Source of the DNA: Flavobacterium sp. | GTDB taxonomy: Bacteria; Bacteroidota; Bacteroidia; Flavobacteriales; Flavobacteriaceae | Reading direction: 5' to 3' | DNA length: 64,000 bases | Assembly: GCF_027531705.1 (NCBI RefSeq) | Contig: NZ_JAPZSP010000001.1 | Coordinates: 43,556-107,555, forward strand | Part shown: positions 43,377-52,017 of the stretch, piece by piece | How the letters are laid out: each line of letters begins with the position of its first letter | How positions within the stretch are numbered: the stretch's first letter is position 1 | Translations under genes and position numbers: made by a program | Notes under the pieces: model-generated | What the model saw: the letters and a program-made list of their open reading frames with translations, nothing else | Told to the model about the DNA's origin: nothing | Database searches by the model: none

Positions 43377-43517
43377 TAGCCCAGATAGTAGTGGAAATCC
43401 TTTGTTGTTGGGCTGTATTTTTTCTTGGCTTACGACAGCGACCAACGGAAGCTCGTTGTAAGGCTTAGAAAAAAACAGTCGAACGGCAAAGATTGCAACG
43501 AATAGCTGGATTGGCTA
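43377..43517. ncRNA. Structured intergenic element, copy A
   Basis: The element starts TAGCCCAGATAGTAGTGG and ends GAATAGCTGGATTGGCTA. Its ends pair (TAGCC with GGCTA), as do CTTTG (43400-43404) with CAAAG (43487-43491). A long inner hairpin is formed by CTGT (43413) with ACAG (43475-43478), plus GGCTTACGACA-type and TCGTTGTAAG-type arms. The terminal blocks match copy B at 61327-61402 while the inner hairpin differs. The element abuts the stop codon of the UPF0173 gene. It may belong to a Bacteroidota intergenic RNA family such as Flavo-1, which I could not verify; a mobile repeat is the alternative. Confidence 0.6.
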
Positions 43518-44192
43518 CAAATAAATACTTTCGCCAATTTTGAGCAACATCAAATCTTTTCCGGCATCAAAAAATTTCTTGATAGCGGTGTCGTGATTGA
43601 TTTCGATATAACCGAATGTATCAAAATGTACGCCAAGAATTTTATCGCACTCAACAAAATCGGATGCGAGAATGGCATCGTCGGTATCCATAGTGAAATT
43701 GTCGCCTATTGGAAGGATTGCCAAGTCGAGTTTGGTGCGCATTGGAATGAGTTTCATATCCATAGTAAGTGCCGTGTCGCCAGAGATATAGATGTTTTTG
43801 TGTTCACTTTCGATGACAAAACCGCAAGGATTGCCGCCATAAGAACCATCGGGAAATGAACTTGAATGAATAGCGTTTACTAATTTTACTTTTCCGAAAT
43901 CGAATTTCCAGCTTCCGCCGTGATTCATAGGATGGTATTGAAAATCTTTGTTGCCAAAATGAGTTGCCACTTCGTAGTTAGAAACTATTACAGCATTGGT
44001 TCGATTGGCAATAACCTCAACATCGAGAATGTGGTCTTGGTGTGCGTGCGTGAGTAAAATATAATCTGCAGCCAAAGAATTGATATCGATATGACTAGCT
44101 TTTGGATTAGCTGAAATAAATGGATCGACTAAAATGGTTTTTCCGCTGACTTCGATTGCTAAACTTGCGTGTCCGTAGAATGTTATTTTCAT
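43515..44192 (-). CDS. UPF0173 metal-dependent hydrolase
   Basis: This 225-residue MBL-fold protein starts MKITFYGHASLAIE and carries the metal motif HAHQDH at residues 49-54. It has NHGGSW and GDTALTMDM motifs further on, typical of UPF0173. The substrate is unknown. Its stop codon CTA (plus strand) is also the last triplet of structured element A. It lies 49 bases after menA on the same strand. Confidence 0.92.
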   Translation of the reverse strand: MKITFYGHASLAIEVSGKTILVDPFISANPKASHIDINSLAADYILLTHAHQDHILDVEVIANRTNAVIVSNYEVATHFGNKDFQYHPMNHGGSWKFDFGKVKLVNAIHSSSFPDGSYGGNPCGFVIESEHKNIYISGDTALTMDMKLIPMRTKLDLAILPIGDNFTMDTDDAILASDFVECDKILGVHFDTFGYIEINHDTAIKKFFDAGKDLMLLKIGESIYL

Positions 44193-44241
44193 TTTTGAAT
44201 TAGGATTTAGGAGTTTGGGATTTTATCTTGAAACCTATAAA

Positions 44242-45195
44242 TTATTCTAAAATATTTTCAATTATATAAAGTGCTATATCAGAAAAAAGGAAAATTAATC
44301 CCATAGAAAGTACAACACAGATAAAGAATGTTGAAAGCGCTAGTTTTTTTAATTCTGGATCCAAAAGTCTTGGTTCGCTGTTGTTGTAAACTCGTTTAAG
44401 ATGCGCAACTAGTGGAAAATAAAATGGCAAGAAGAAATATTGGTCGAAATTGAAAACTCCGTCTCGCATATCGTTTATGTAGGCAAAAACTACTAACAAA
44501 ATCATTGCTGAACATATTAGAAAATAGTGGTATTTCTTTGCCCAAGCAGCACCAAATTTGACAACTAAAGTGTTTTTGTTTGACTTAGCATCAGAAACTT
44601 GATCGCGCATATTGTTTAGATTTAGAACACCAACACTTAAAAATCCAACTGCTGTTGCTGGTAGAAATAATAACCAATCGACTTCTTTGGTGAACATGAA
44701 ATAGATTCCGAATGTGCTTACGAGTCCGAAGAAAACGAAAACGAAAACATCGCCCAAACCTCTGTATCCATAAGGATTTTTACCAACTGTATACCGAATT
44801 GCAGAAGCGATTGCTAATATTCCTAATACAAAGAAAATGATTGAGAAGAGAAAATATTTTCCTTTGAAAGAAGCATAAATAAGTAACATTGCCGAAACTA
44901 ATGTCAAAAATGCAGTTACAAAAATAGCATAGCGCATAGTTCCTGGTGAAATCGTACCACTTTGAATGGCGCGTTTTGGCCCTACTCTATCGTCGTTATC
45001 AGTTCCGTTGACGCCATCGCCGTAATCATTGGCAAAATTGGAAAGAATTTGTAAACCCAATGTAGTGGAAAGTGCTAAAATCACAATTTTCCAATTGAAA
45101 TGACCTTGCGACATGGCATAAAAACATCCTACCAATATTCCAGAAACAGATAACGGTAAGGTTCTAACTCGGGCGGCTTCTATCCAGTGTTTCAT
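44242..45195 (-). CDS. menA: 1,4-Dihydroxy-2-naphthoate polyprenyltransferase
   Basis: This 317-residue UbiA-superfamily membrane enzyme attaches the prenyl chain to dihydroxynaphthoate in menaquinone synthesis. The first Asp-rich motif lies in NFANDYGDGVNGTDND (about 54-69) and the second in NNMRDQVSDAKSNK (about 193-206). It has eight to nine membrane spans. It follows menB by 92 bases on the same strand; the gap is filled by an iterated repeat. Together with menC it marks menaquinone as the respiratory quinone. Confidence 0.95.
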   Translation of the reverse strand: MKHWIEAARVRTLPLSVSGILVGCFYAMSQGHFNWKIVILALSTTLGLQILSNFANDYGDGVNGTDNDDRVGPKRAIQSGTISPGTMRYAIFVTAFLTLVSAMLLIYASFKGKYFLFSIIFFVLGILAIASAIRYTVGKNPYGYRGLGDVFVFVFFGLVSTFGIYFMFTKEVDWLLFLPATAVGFLSVGVLNLNNMRDQVSDAKSNKNTLVVKFGAAWAKKYHYFLICSAMILLVVFAYINDMRDGVFNFDQYFFLPFYFPLVAHLKRVYNNSEPRLLDPELKKLALSTFFICVVLSMGLIFLFSDIALYIIENILE

Positions 45196-45202
45196 ATTTT
45201 TT

Positions 45203-45286
45203 TTTAGGTTTTAGGTTTTGGGTAGTTGGTTTTAGGCTGTGGGGTTTACTATTTCCTAAACCCAACAACCTAATTCCTATTACCTA
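45203..45286. repeat. Iterated CCTAAAA repeat between menB and menA
   Basis: The left part consists of TTTAGGTTTTAGGTTTTGGG words ending 8 bases before the menA ATG. The right part, CCTAAACCCAACAACCTAAT, is its near reverse complement, so the menB-menA gap forms an imperfect hairpin. Confidence 0.7.
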
Positions 45287-45287
45287 T

Positions 45288-46121
45288 TTATGGTAACCAT
45301 TTTTTTTCAAAATCGGGTTTTCTTTTTTCTAAGAAAGCGTTTCTTCCTTCTTTGGCTTCGTCAGTCATGTAAGCTAATCTTGTGGCTTCTCCTGCAAAAA
45401 CTTGTTGCCCAACCATTCCATCGTCGGTCAAGTTCATAGCGAATTTAAGCATTTTTATAGATGTTGGTGATTTTGCCAAAATTTCTTGTGCCCATTCATA
45501 AGCAGTTGCTTCTATTTCATCATGCGGAATTACAGCGTTTACCATTCCCATGTCAAAAGCTTCTTGCGCAGAGTAATTTCTACCTAAGAAGAAAATTTCT
45601 CTGGCTTTCTTTTGTCCCACCATTTTAGCTAAATAAGCTGAGCCATAACCACCGTCAAAACTTGTAACATCAGCATCGGTTTGTTTGAAAATAGCGTGTT
45701 CTTTACTTGCCAATGTCAAATCGCAAACTACGTGTAAACTATGTCCGCCACCAACTGCCCAACCTGGCACAACCGCAATCACTGCTTTTGGCATAAAACG
45801 AATTAGACGTTGTACATCTAAAATATTTAATCTGTGATAACCGTCTTCGCCAACATAACCTTGATGACCACGCGCTTTTTGGTCGCCGCCACTACAAAAT
45901 GACCAAATACCATCTTTAGAACTTGGTCCTTCGGCAGAAAGCAAAACAACTCCAATAGAAGTATCTTCTTGCGCATCGTGAAAAGCTTGCAATAATTCGG
46001 ATGTTGTTTTTGGTCGAAAAGCATTGCGAACATCAGGTCTGTTGAATGCTATTCGGGCAACACCATTGCATTTTTTATAGGTTATATCTTCAAATTCTTT
46101 GACGGTTTTCCAATCAATCAT
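45288..46121 (-). CDS. menB: 1,4-Dihydroxy-2-naphthoyl-CoA synthase
   Basis: This 277-residue crotonase-fold enzyme cyclises o-succinylbenzoyl-CoA. Family hallmarks are ARIAFNRPDVRNAFRP, the oxyanion region FCSGGDQKARG, GWAVGGGHSLHVVCDL, the TDADVTSFDGGYGSAYLAK active-site segment and the C-terminal AFLEKRKPDF. Length is standard. It lies upstream of menA on the same strand. Confidence 0.97.
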   Translation of the reverse strand: MIDWKTVKEFEDITYKKCNGVARIAFNRPDVRNAFRPKTTSELLQAFHDAQEDTSIGVVLLSAEGPSSKDGIWSFCSGGDQKARGHQGYVGEDGYHRLNILDVQRLIRFMPKAVIAVVPGWAVGGGHSLHVVCDLTLASKEHAIFKQTDADVTSFDGGYGSAYLAKMVGQKKAREIFFLGRNYSAQEAFDMGMVNAVIPHDEIEATAYEWAQEILAKSPTSIKMLKFAMNLTDDGMVGQQVFAGEATRLAYMTDEAKEGRNAFLEKRKPDFEKKWLP

Positions 46122-46192
46122 GGTTTTTGTATCTTAAATTTAGTGTAAAAATAAACGATTTTTTAGTTTCTTTTTCAAAAAACAATTGGAAG

Positions 46193-47071
46193 TTATCCAA
46201 TTTTTACTGACGTCATTGTTAATGAACCAGCAACAGGTTTATCATTGAAAAATTGGATTTCATCGTTATCATCTTGCAAAGCGATATTATATAACAATGG
46301 AAAATAATGATCTGGCGTTGGAATTGCTAATTTGGCTGCCGCATTTAATTTTTCAAAATTTATCAAAGCATTATGATCTCCATTTGCAATTTTATCTTTA
46401 AAAATCGAATTCATTTCAATAGCCCAATCGTAGCCATATTCAGGTTCTTGCATTTTATCCCAAGCAATCATTCCTAGATTGTGCACCATGTTTCCGCTTC
46501 CTATAATCAAGACACCTTTTTTTCGGAGTGAAGCTAATTGTTTTGCCAAATCATAATGATATTGAGCTGGTTTGTTATAATCGATACTCAATTGTAAAAC
46601 AGGAATATCTGCATTTGGATACATGTGACGAACAACTGTCCAAGTTCCGTGGTCTAATCCCCAATCATGATCGAGTCCTACGTTTGTAGAAGTAATCAAT
46701 TCGCTTGTAGTTTTTGCTAAAATTGGATCGCCTTTTGCAGGATATTGAACATTGAAAAGTTCTTGCGGAAAACCACCAAAATCGTGAATGGTTTTTGGGT
46801 TATCCATTGCGGTTATGTGTGTTCCATTTGTTAACCAATGTGCTGAAATGACTAAAACTGCTTTTGGTTTTGGGATTTCCTTTCCGAATTTAGTCCAAGT
46901 TCTTGAAAACTCGTTGTCTTCAATTCCGTTCATTGGCGAACCGTGACCTATGAATAAAACTGGAAGTTTTTGATCGTCTTCTTTTAAATTTTTAGTCCAA
47001 CTATATAATGGTTGTAATGAAGCCACAGCTAATCCTCCTAATGTTAATTTTATAAAATTTTTTCTTTCCAA
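46193..47071 (-). CDS. DODA-type extradiol dioxygenase (YgiD-like)
   Basis: This protein of about 293 residues belongs to the LigB/4,5-DOPA dioxygenase group. Metal and substrate residues are seen in IGHGSPMNG, ISAHWLTNG, DHDWGLDHGTW and IIGSGNMVHN. I propose the TTG at 47071 as start, giving an ERKNFIKLTLGG signal of Tat type (one Arg-Lys pair). The GTG at 47101 would begin inside an iterated repeat. Export through Tat is plausible but the RK pair is non-canonical. The substrate is unknown. Confidence 0.85.
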   Translation of the reverse strand: MERKNFIKLTLGGLAVASLQPLYSWTKNLKEDDQKLPVLFIGHGSPMNGIEDNEFSRTWTKFGKEIPKPKAVLVISAHWLTNGTHITAMDNPKTIHDFGGFPQELFNVQYPAKGDPILAKTTSELITSTNVGLDHDWGLDHGTWTVVRHMYPNADIPVLQLSIDYNKPAQYHYDLAKQLASLRKKGVLIIGSGNMVHNLGMIAWDKMQEPEYGYDWAIEMNSIFKDKIANGDHNALINFEKLNAAAKLAIPTPDHYFPLLYNIALQDDNDEIQFFNDKPVAGSLTMTSVKIG

Positions 47072-47087
47072 ATTATGATTTTTTATA

Positions 47088-47121
47088 GACACAGATAACA
47101 CAGATTTTCACAGATTTTTTT
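47088..47121. repeat. Iterated CACAGATTTT repeat
   Basis: The stretch contains ACACAGATA, ACACAGATTTT and CACAGATTTTTT in tandem, about a 10-11-base period. It lies directly before the start of the dioxygenase gene on the minus strand. Confidence 0.6.
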
Positions 47122-47156
47122 TCTATATATACTGAATAGTAATCGCTATTAACTAT

Positions 47157-48002
47157 TTACTCTTTTACTAAATAAATTCCGTCTTCTTTAATTTCGATTA
47201 ATTTGTCTTTATACAATGAACCAATTGCTTTTTTGAACGTTTTTTTACTCATTTTCAAGACCGTTTTAATGTCTTCAGGATGTGAATTATCATTCAATCT
47301 CAAGAAACCACGACTTGCACGGAGTTCATCTAATATTTTTTCAGCATTTGGCTCCACATTTTCGTAACCTTGTTTTTGCAACGAAACATCAATTTTTCCA
47401 TCAGGACGAATATTTTTGATATATCCTACAGCCCTATCACCTGTTCGGATAGATTCATCATAAACCTCATCTTTGTAAAGTAATCCTTTGTGTTTTTCGT
47501 TGATAATTACATTTATACCAAGTTCGGTAATATGAGAAACGATTAAATCAACTTCTTCTCCTTTTTCAACCGTAATATTTTCATTACTCAAGAATTGATT
47601 GGTTTTACTTGAAGCTACCAAACGATTTGTTTTTTCATCTTTATAAAGATATACCAAATAACGTTTCCCTTTTTCCATTGGACGCGCTTGTTCTTTGAAC
47701 GGAACTAGAATATCTTTTTCCATTCCCCAATCCATAAAAGCGCCTACTTGGTTTACGTAGTTTACTCGCAAAAGAGCAAATTCATTTAATAAAATATAAG
47801 GTTGAAGTGTTGTTGCCACTGGTCGCTCTTCATGGTCAAGATAAACGAAAACCGCTATTTCTTCACCAATTTCAAAAACTTTTGGGACATATTTATTGGG
47901 TAAAAGAACATCGTCTTTATCATCAGTTGTGTTTCCTAAGAACAAACCAACTTTGGTATCTCTTAAAATTGTAAGCGTATTGTATTTTCCTATTTCGAGC
48001 AT
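47157..48002 (-). CDS. CvfB-like S1 RNA-binding protein
   Basis: This 281-residue protein matches the CvfB family: three S1-type OB folds (about 4-65, 70-130 with VNQVGAFMDWGMEKDILVPF, 145-215 with VSHITELGINVIINEKHKGLL), then a winged helix (about 225-280). It binds RNA in related species and influences gene expression. A TACCTTTG -7 box (48024-48031, minus strand) lies 22 bases before the start. Confidence 0.9.
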   Translation of the reverse strand: MLEIGKYNTLTILRDTKVGLFLGNTTDDKDDVLLPNKYVPKVFEIGEEIAVFVYLDHEERPVATTLQPYILLNEFALLRVNYVNQVGAFMDWGMEKDILVPFKEQARPMEKGKRYLVYLYKDEKTNRLVASSKTNQFLSNENITVEKGEEVDLIVSHITELGINVIINEKHKGLLYKDEVYDESIRTGDRAVGYIKNIRPDGKIDVSLQKQGYENVEPNAEKILDELRASRGFLRLNDNSHPEDIKTVLKMSKKTFKKAIGSLYKDKLIEIKEDGIYLVKE

Positions 48003-48023
48003 AATCTTTCTAATCTAATCATG

Positions 48024-48031
48024 CAAAGGTA
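48024..48031 (-). promoter_or_regulatory. Candidate -7 box of the CvfB-like gene
   Basis: On the minus strand TACCTTTG matches TAnnTTTG and lies 21 bases before the ATG at 48002. Confidence 0.42.
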
Positions 48032-48068
48032 CAAAGATTTGCGGGTTTTATAGTGAAAGTTTTTAGTT

Positions 48069-49154
48069 CTAACTTTTATTTAAATAGGTATTCAACAATC
48101 TTGTAGCCGCATCGAAAGGTGAAATTTCATTTTCTTGAACCGCTTTTTTATTGTCTTCAATCAGTTTAGCAATTTCTGGATGATTGTAAAAATGATTTTT
48201 CAGATTTTCATTTATGGTTTCAAGCATCCAATATTGGTTTTGATCTTGGCGTTTTTTGTCGAAATAAAGATTCTCTTTTGTTAGTTTCAAATAATCTTCA
48301 ATAATTTGCCACACATTTTCAATTCCGTCATTGGTAACAGCACTACAAGTTGAAACTACTGGTTGCCAACCTGAATTTTTAGCTGGAAATAGATGCAAAG
48401 CTCGATTGAATTCAACTTTTGCTAAATTTGCTTTTTTGATATTATCGCCATCCGCTTTGTTGATAATAATAGCATCAGCCATTTCCATAATACCGCGTTT
48501 TATTCCTTGTAATTCATCGCCAGCACCCGAAATTTTTAATAACAAAAAGAAATCGACCATACTGTGAACGGCAGTTTCACTTTGTCCTACACCAACCGTT
48601 TCAATTATTATTACATCGAATCCGCAGGCTTCGCACAAAATTATGGTTTCTCTGGTTTTCCTAGCTACGCCACCTAATGTTTCGCCTGATGCACTTGGTC
48701 TTATATAAGCATTTTTATTTTTTACCAATTCTTCCATTCTGGTTTTATCACCTAAGATACTTCCATGAGAAATGGTACTACTTGGATCAATAGCTAAAAC
48801 GGCAACTTTTTTTCCTATACTCGTTAGAAATGTCCCAAAAGCTTCTATAAATGTACTTTTCCCAACACCTGGAACACCTGTAATTCCGATACGAATAGAT
48901 TTATTTGCGTAAGGTAAACATCCATTAATGACTTCGTTGGCTTGCTCAAAATGATTTGCGTTGGTACTTTCGACTAATGTTATAGCACGACTTAAGGCAA
49001 CTTTATCATGATTTACAATTCCGGCAATTAAATCATTTGAAGAAGGTTTGACTTTTCGGAAATTTTGAATGGTCACAACAGAAGATGTACTGATATTTTC
49101 AGGTTGTGCAATGCCTGCTTTTTCGTTAAGAGCCGATTGTTTTTTTGGGTTCAT
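48069..49154 (-). CDS. meaB: Methylmalonyl-CoA mutase-associated GTPase MeaB
   Basis: This G3E-type P-loop GTPase has about 361 residues. It protects and reloads the B12-dependent methylmalonyl-CoA mutase. Walker A is GVPGVGKST, the switch region is VIIIETVGVGQSE, and NKADGDN is the base-recognition loop. I use the ATG at 49154 (MNPKKQS) because the upstream hydrophobic stretch to 49220 lacks family character. No mutase gene is in the window. The C-terminal dimerisation region is present. Confidence 0.94.
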   Translation of the reverse strand: MNPKKQSALNEKAGIAQPENISTSSVVTIQNFRKVKPSSNDLIAGIVNHDKVALSRAITLVESTNANHFEQANEVINGCLPYANKSIRIGITGVPGVGKSTFIEAFGTFLTSIGKKVAVLAIDPSSTISHGSILGDKTRMEELVKNKNAYIRPSASGETLGGVARKTRETIILCEACGFDVIIIETVGVGQSETAVHSMVDFFLLLKISGAGDELQGIKRGIMEMADAIIINKADGDNIKKANLAKVEFNRALHLFPAKNSGWQPVVSTCSAVTNDGIENVWQIIEDYLKLTKENLYFDKKRQDQNQYWMLETINENLKNHFYNHPEIAKLIEDNKKAVQENEISPFDAATRLLNTYLNKS

Positions 49155-49247
49155 GTATGAGAATCGTCTATTTTGTAAAATTACAATTATTTTCAAAATG
49201 AAACTAAAAAAAATAAACACCTATTTAACTTACAGTAAATTATTAAG

Positions 49248-49255
49248 TATCTTTG
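49248..49255 (+). promoter_or_regulatory. Candidate -7 box of the DUF2807 gene
   Basis: TATCTTTG matches TAnnTTTG, 19 bases before the ATG at 49275. Confidence 0.42.
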
Positions 49256-49274
49256 CCAATAAATTGATTATAAA

Positions 49275-50111
49275 ATGAAAAAAACGTTACTACTTATTGC
49301 TCTTATACTTTCTACAACACTAGTATTTTCTCAAAAAAATGAAAAGCTGAAAGGCTCCAAAATAGTTACTCTTGAACAAAAAGAAGTTGAAGATTTTGAT
49401 GCCATTGAAATTTCAGATGATATAGAAGTTTTCCTGGTAAAAGGTGATAAATGCAGTCTTGAAATTGAAGCCGATGACAACATTCATGATGCAATGGGAA
49501 TAAGCGTTGACGGAACTACTTTGCGATTAATGCGTGTAAAAAAAGTATCTAGTTACAAAAAATTTAGTGTTCGTATTAATTATACCGAAAATTTAAAATC
49601 TGTTGTTGGTAAAAATGATTCTAAAATAACCGCTATTGCTGATATTAGTTTGGCTGACATAAAATTTAAATTAACAGATGAAAGTCAATTTTTTGGCAAC
49701 ATTAAGTCAAAAGTTTTTAGCATTGATGCAACTGATAAATCGAAAGCAGAGTTAAATATTAAAACCGAAAAAAGTTCACTTTCATTTAGTAAGAATGCTA
49801 ATTTGAAAGCGTTAATTTCTTCAAACGAATTGATTATCGATATGTATCAAAAAGCGGAAGGAATTATTGAAGGTGATGCAGTTGATTTCAAACTACGTTT
49901 AGACAACAACTCTGAAGTTGATGCTAAAAAATTAACCGCACAACACGTAACTTTAGCTATGGAAGGCTATACGAGAACAAGTGTAAATGCGATTAATACA
50001 ATTAGTATAGAAGCATCCGGAAAAGCCGAAATTCAGTTATTTGGTGATCAAAAAATTGAAATGAAACGATTTGTTGATAATGCAACTTTGTACAAAAAAC
50101 CTACTAAGTAA
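49275..50111 (+). CDS. Exported DUF2807 (GIN domain) protein
   Basis: This 278-residue protein has a signal peptide (1-19, TTLVFSQ). A DUF2807 domain follows (about 40-250), with the typical opening FDAIEISDDIEVFLVKGDKC, the DDNIHDAMGISVDGTTLRL segment and beta-helix-like strands. It is a putative auto-transporter adhesin-like head protein of the Bacteroidota envelope. Function is unknown. A strong terminator follows. Confidence 0.85.
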   Translation: MKKTLLLIALILSTTLVFSQKNEKLKGSKIVTLEQKEVEDFDAIEISDDIEVFLVKGDKCSLEIEADDNIHDAMGISVDGTTLRLMRVKKVSSYKKFSVRINYTENLKSVVGKNDSKITAIADISLADIKFKLTDESQFFGNIKSKVFSIDATDKSKAELNIKTEKSSLSFSKNANLKALISSNELIIDMYQKAEGIIEGDAVDFKLRLDNNSEVDAKKLTAQHVTLAMEGYTRTSVNAINTISIEASGKAEIQLFGDQKIEMKRFVDNATLYKKPTK

Positions 50112-50135
50112 GCTAAAGAAACTTTTTTATAATAT

Positions 50136-50167
50136 AATCCTCAACTAAATGGTTGGGGATTTTTTTA
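50136..50167 (+). terminator. Rho-independent terminator after the DUF2807 gene
   Basis: A 10-base-pair stem (AATCCTCAAC against GTTGGGGATT, one G-T pair) with a 6-base loop is followed by six Ts. Confidence 0.88.
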
Positions 50168-50218
50168 TTTGTAACAAAATAGTTCTTTTTTCGTCTACTT
50201 ATAAAAATCAATCAAACT

Positions 50219-51109
50219 TTGGAAACCATCTTATCAATCAAAAATCTGAACAAACATTACGGCAAAGTTCATGCTGTAAATAATGTTTCACTCGAAATTC
50301 ATAAAGGAAATGTATACGGAATTCTTGGTCCAAATGGCTCGGGAAAATCTACTACTTTGGGTATTGTTCTAAATGTTGTCAACAAAACCTCTGGCGAATA
50401 CAGTTGGTTTGGCGGCACAATGCAAACTCATGATGCTCTAAAAAAAGTTGGTGCCATTATTGAACGCCCGAATTTTTATCCGTACATGACTGCCAAAGAA
50501 AATTTGGAATTGGTTTGTAAAATTAAAAATATCAATTACGCCAAAGTTGACGAGAAACTAGAATTGGTTGGACTTGTTGAAAGAAAAAATAGCAAATTCA
50601 GCACATTTTCACTTGGTATGAAACAACGATTAGCCATTGCTTCTGCCCTACTTAATGATCCCGAAATTTTAATTCTCGATGAACCAACAAACGGTTTAGA
50701 TCCGCAAGGAATTCATCAGATTAGAGATATTATTCGATTGATTGCTTCACAAGGAACTACTATTTTATTGGCTTCACACTTGTTAGACGAAGTTGAAAAA
50801 GTTTGTAGTCACGTGTTGGTTTTGAGAAAAGGCAAAATATTATACTCTGGAAGAGTTGATGATATGAGCAACAGTGAAGACTTTTTTGAATTAAATTCTA
50901 ATGACATTCAGGCTTTAAAATCAACTTTAAACAGTCATCCATCTATTCAAAAAGTGGTTGAAGAAAATGGAAAAGTAGTTGCCTATTTCAAAACTGCCAT
51001 TGAAGCATCTGATTTGAATCGCTATTTATTTGAAAAAGGAATTGCTGTAAATCATTTAGTCAAAAGAAAACGAAGTCTCGAAGAACAGTTCTTGGAATTA
51101 ACTTTGTAA
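50219..51109 (+). CDS. ABC exporter ATP-binding protein (BcrA-like)
   Basis: This 296-residue ATPase of the bacitracin/ABC-2 export type has Walker A GPNGSGKST (37-45), signature FSLGMKQRLAIASALL and Walker B ILILDEPTNGLDP. The C-terminal 80 residues are the usual extension of this group. The start is TTG at 50219, giving METILSIKNLNKHYG; no ATG fits the conserved N-terminus. It is followed by its permease gene at 51166. Confidence 0.93.
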   Translation: METILSIKNLNKHYGKVHAVNNVSLEIHKGNVYGILGPNGSGKSTTLGIVLNVVNKTSGEYSWFGGTMQTHDALKKVGAIIERPNFYPYMTAKENLELVCKIKNINYAKVDEKLELVGLVERKNSKFSTFSLGMKQRLAIASALLNDPEILILDEPTNGLDPQGIHQIRDIIRLIASQGTTILLASHLLDEVEKVCSHVLVLRKGKILYSGRVDDMSNSEDFFELNSNDIQALKSTLNSHPSIQKVVEENGKVVAYFKTAIEASDLNRYLFEKGIAVNHLVKRKRSLEEQFLELTL

Positions 51110-51124
51110 ATCAAAAAATGATTT

Positions 51125-51160
51125 AATCTCTCATCTCTTTGTCTCTAATCTCTTATCTCA
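51125..51160. repeat. Iterated TCTCTAATCT-type repeat before the permease gene
   Basis: Words such as ATCTCTCATCTCTT and CTCTAATCTCTTATCTC fill the gap between the ATPase stop and the permease ATG, ending 6 bases before the start codon. Confidence 0.6.
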
Positions 51161-51165
51161 AAAAA

Positions 51166-52002
51166 ATGAAACGTTTACTCTCAATAGAATTACAAAAAAT
51201 ATGGAAAAACAAAGCCAGTCGCGTGTTGACGATAGCTTATTTTGTTTTACTTTCCTTTATCGCTTTAATTGCTTCTATCAAATTTGATTTGGGCGTTTTC
51301 CATTTTGATGTGGCTGAAATGGGCATTTTTAACTTTCCTTTTATATGGCATTTTAATACGTATGTTGCTGCAATTTTGAAGTTTTTCTTAGCCATTGTAA
51401 TTGTTTCAATGATGGCAAATGAATATAGTTATGGAACTTTAAAGCAAAATCTAATTGATGGAATGAGTAAAAAAGAATTTATTCTTTCAAAATTTTTAAC
51501 CGTTGTTTTATTTGCTTTTGTTTCGACTGTATTTGTATTTGTGATGAGTTTAATTTTGGGTTATAGCTTTTCATCTTACACCGAAATTGGAATTGTTTTT
51601 TCTGATTTAGAATACATTCTGGCGTTTTTCATAAAATTGGTTGGCTTTTTCTCTTTCTGTTTATTTCTTGGAATTTTGGTAAAACGTTCTGCTTTTGCAT
51701 TAGGATTTTTATTTGTTTGGAATATTATCGAAGGCATTGCTTATGGCATTTTGACTTTCAAAATATTTCCAGATAGTAATGTCGCTTCAAATATTATGCA
51801 ATTTTTTCCATTAGAAGCTATGTCCAATTTAATAGTTGAACCAGGTTCAAGATTATCAATGATTAAAGCTATTGGGACTCAAATGGGTGTTGAAAACACC
51901 AAAGATTATTCTGTTCATTTTTCAACAATTTTAATCGTTTTAGTGTGGATAAGTATTTTTATGTTTTTATCTTATAAATTACTTCAAAAAAGAGATTTGT
52001 AG
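51166..52002 (+). CDS. ABC-2 type permease
   Basis: This membrane protein of about 278 residues has six hydrophobic helices and the N-terminal SIELQKIWKNKASRVLT segment typical of ABC-2 permeases. It has an ANEYSYGTLKQNLIDGMSKKEFILSKF loop after the second span. The start at 51166 (MKRLLSIELQK) is used instead of the TTG at 51139, which lies in the iterated repeat. It forms an exporter with the upstream ATPase; the substrate is unknown. Confidence 0.9.
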   Translation: MKRLLSIELQKIWKNKASRVLTIAYFVLLSFIALIASIKFDLGVFHFDVAEMGIFNFPFIWHFNTYVAAILKFFLAIVIVSMMANEYSYGTLKQNLIDGMSKKEFILSKFLTVVLFAFVSTVFVFVMSLILGYSFSSYTEIGIVFSDLEYILAFFIKLVGFFSFCLFLGILVKRSAFALGFLFVWNIIEGIAYGILTFKIFPDSNVASNIMQFFPLEAMSNLIVEPGSRLSMIKAIGTQMGVENTKDYSVHFSTILIVLVWISIFMFLSYKLLQKRDL

Positions 52003-52010
52003 TATCTTTG
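52003..52010 (+). promoter_or_regulatory. Possible -7 box close to the first T9SS gene
   Basis: TATCTTTG matches TAnnTTTG but lies only 7 bases before the ATG at 52018. If used, the mRNA would be almost leaderless. It may be chance. Confidence 0.3.
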
Positions 52011-52017
52011 CGATGCT

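Noticed and set aside
47072..47101. GTG start for the dioxygenase-like gene
   Set aside because: The codons fall in an iterated CACAGATTTT repeat; the TTG at 47071 gives a Tat-like signal start.
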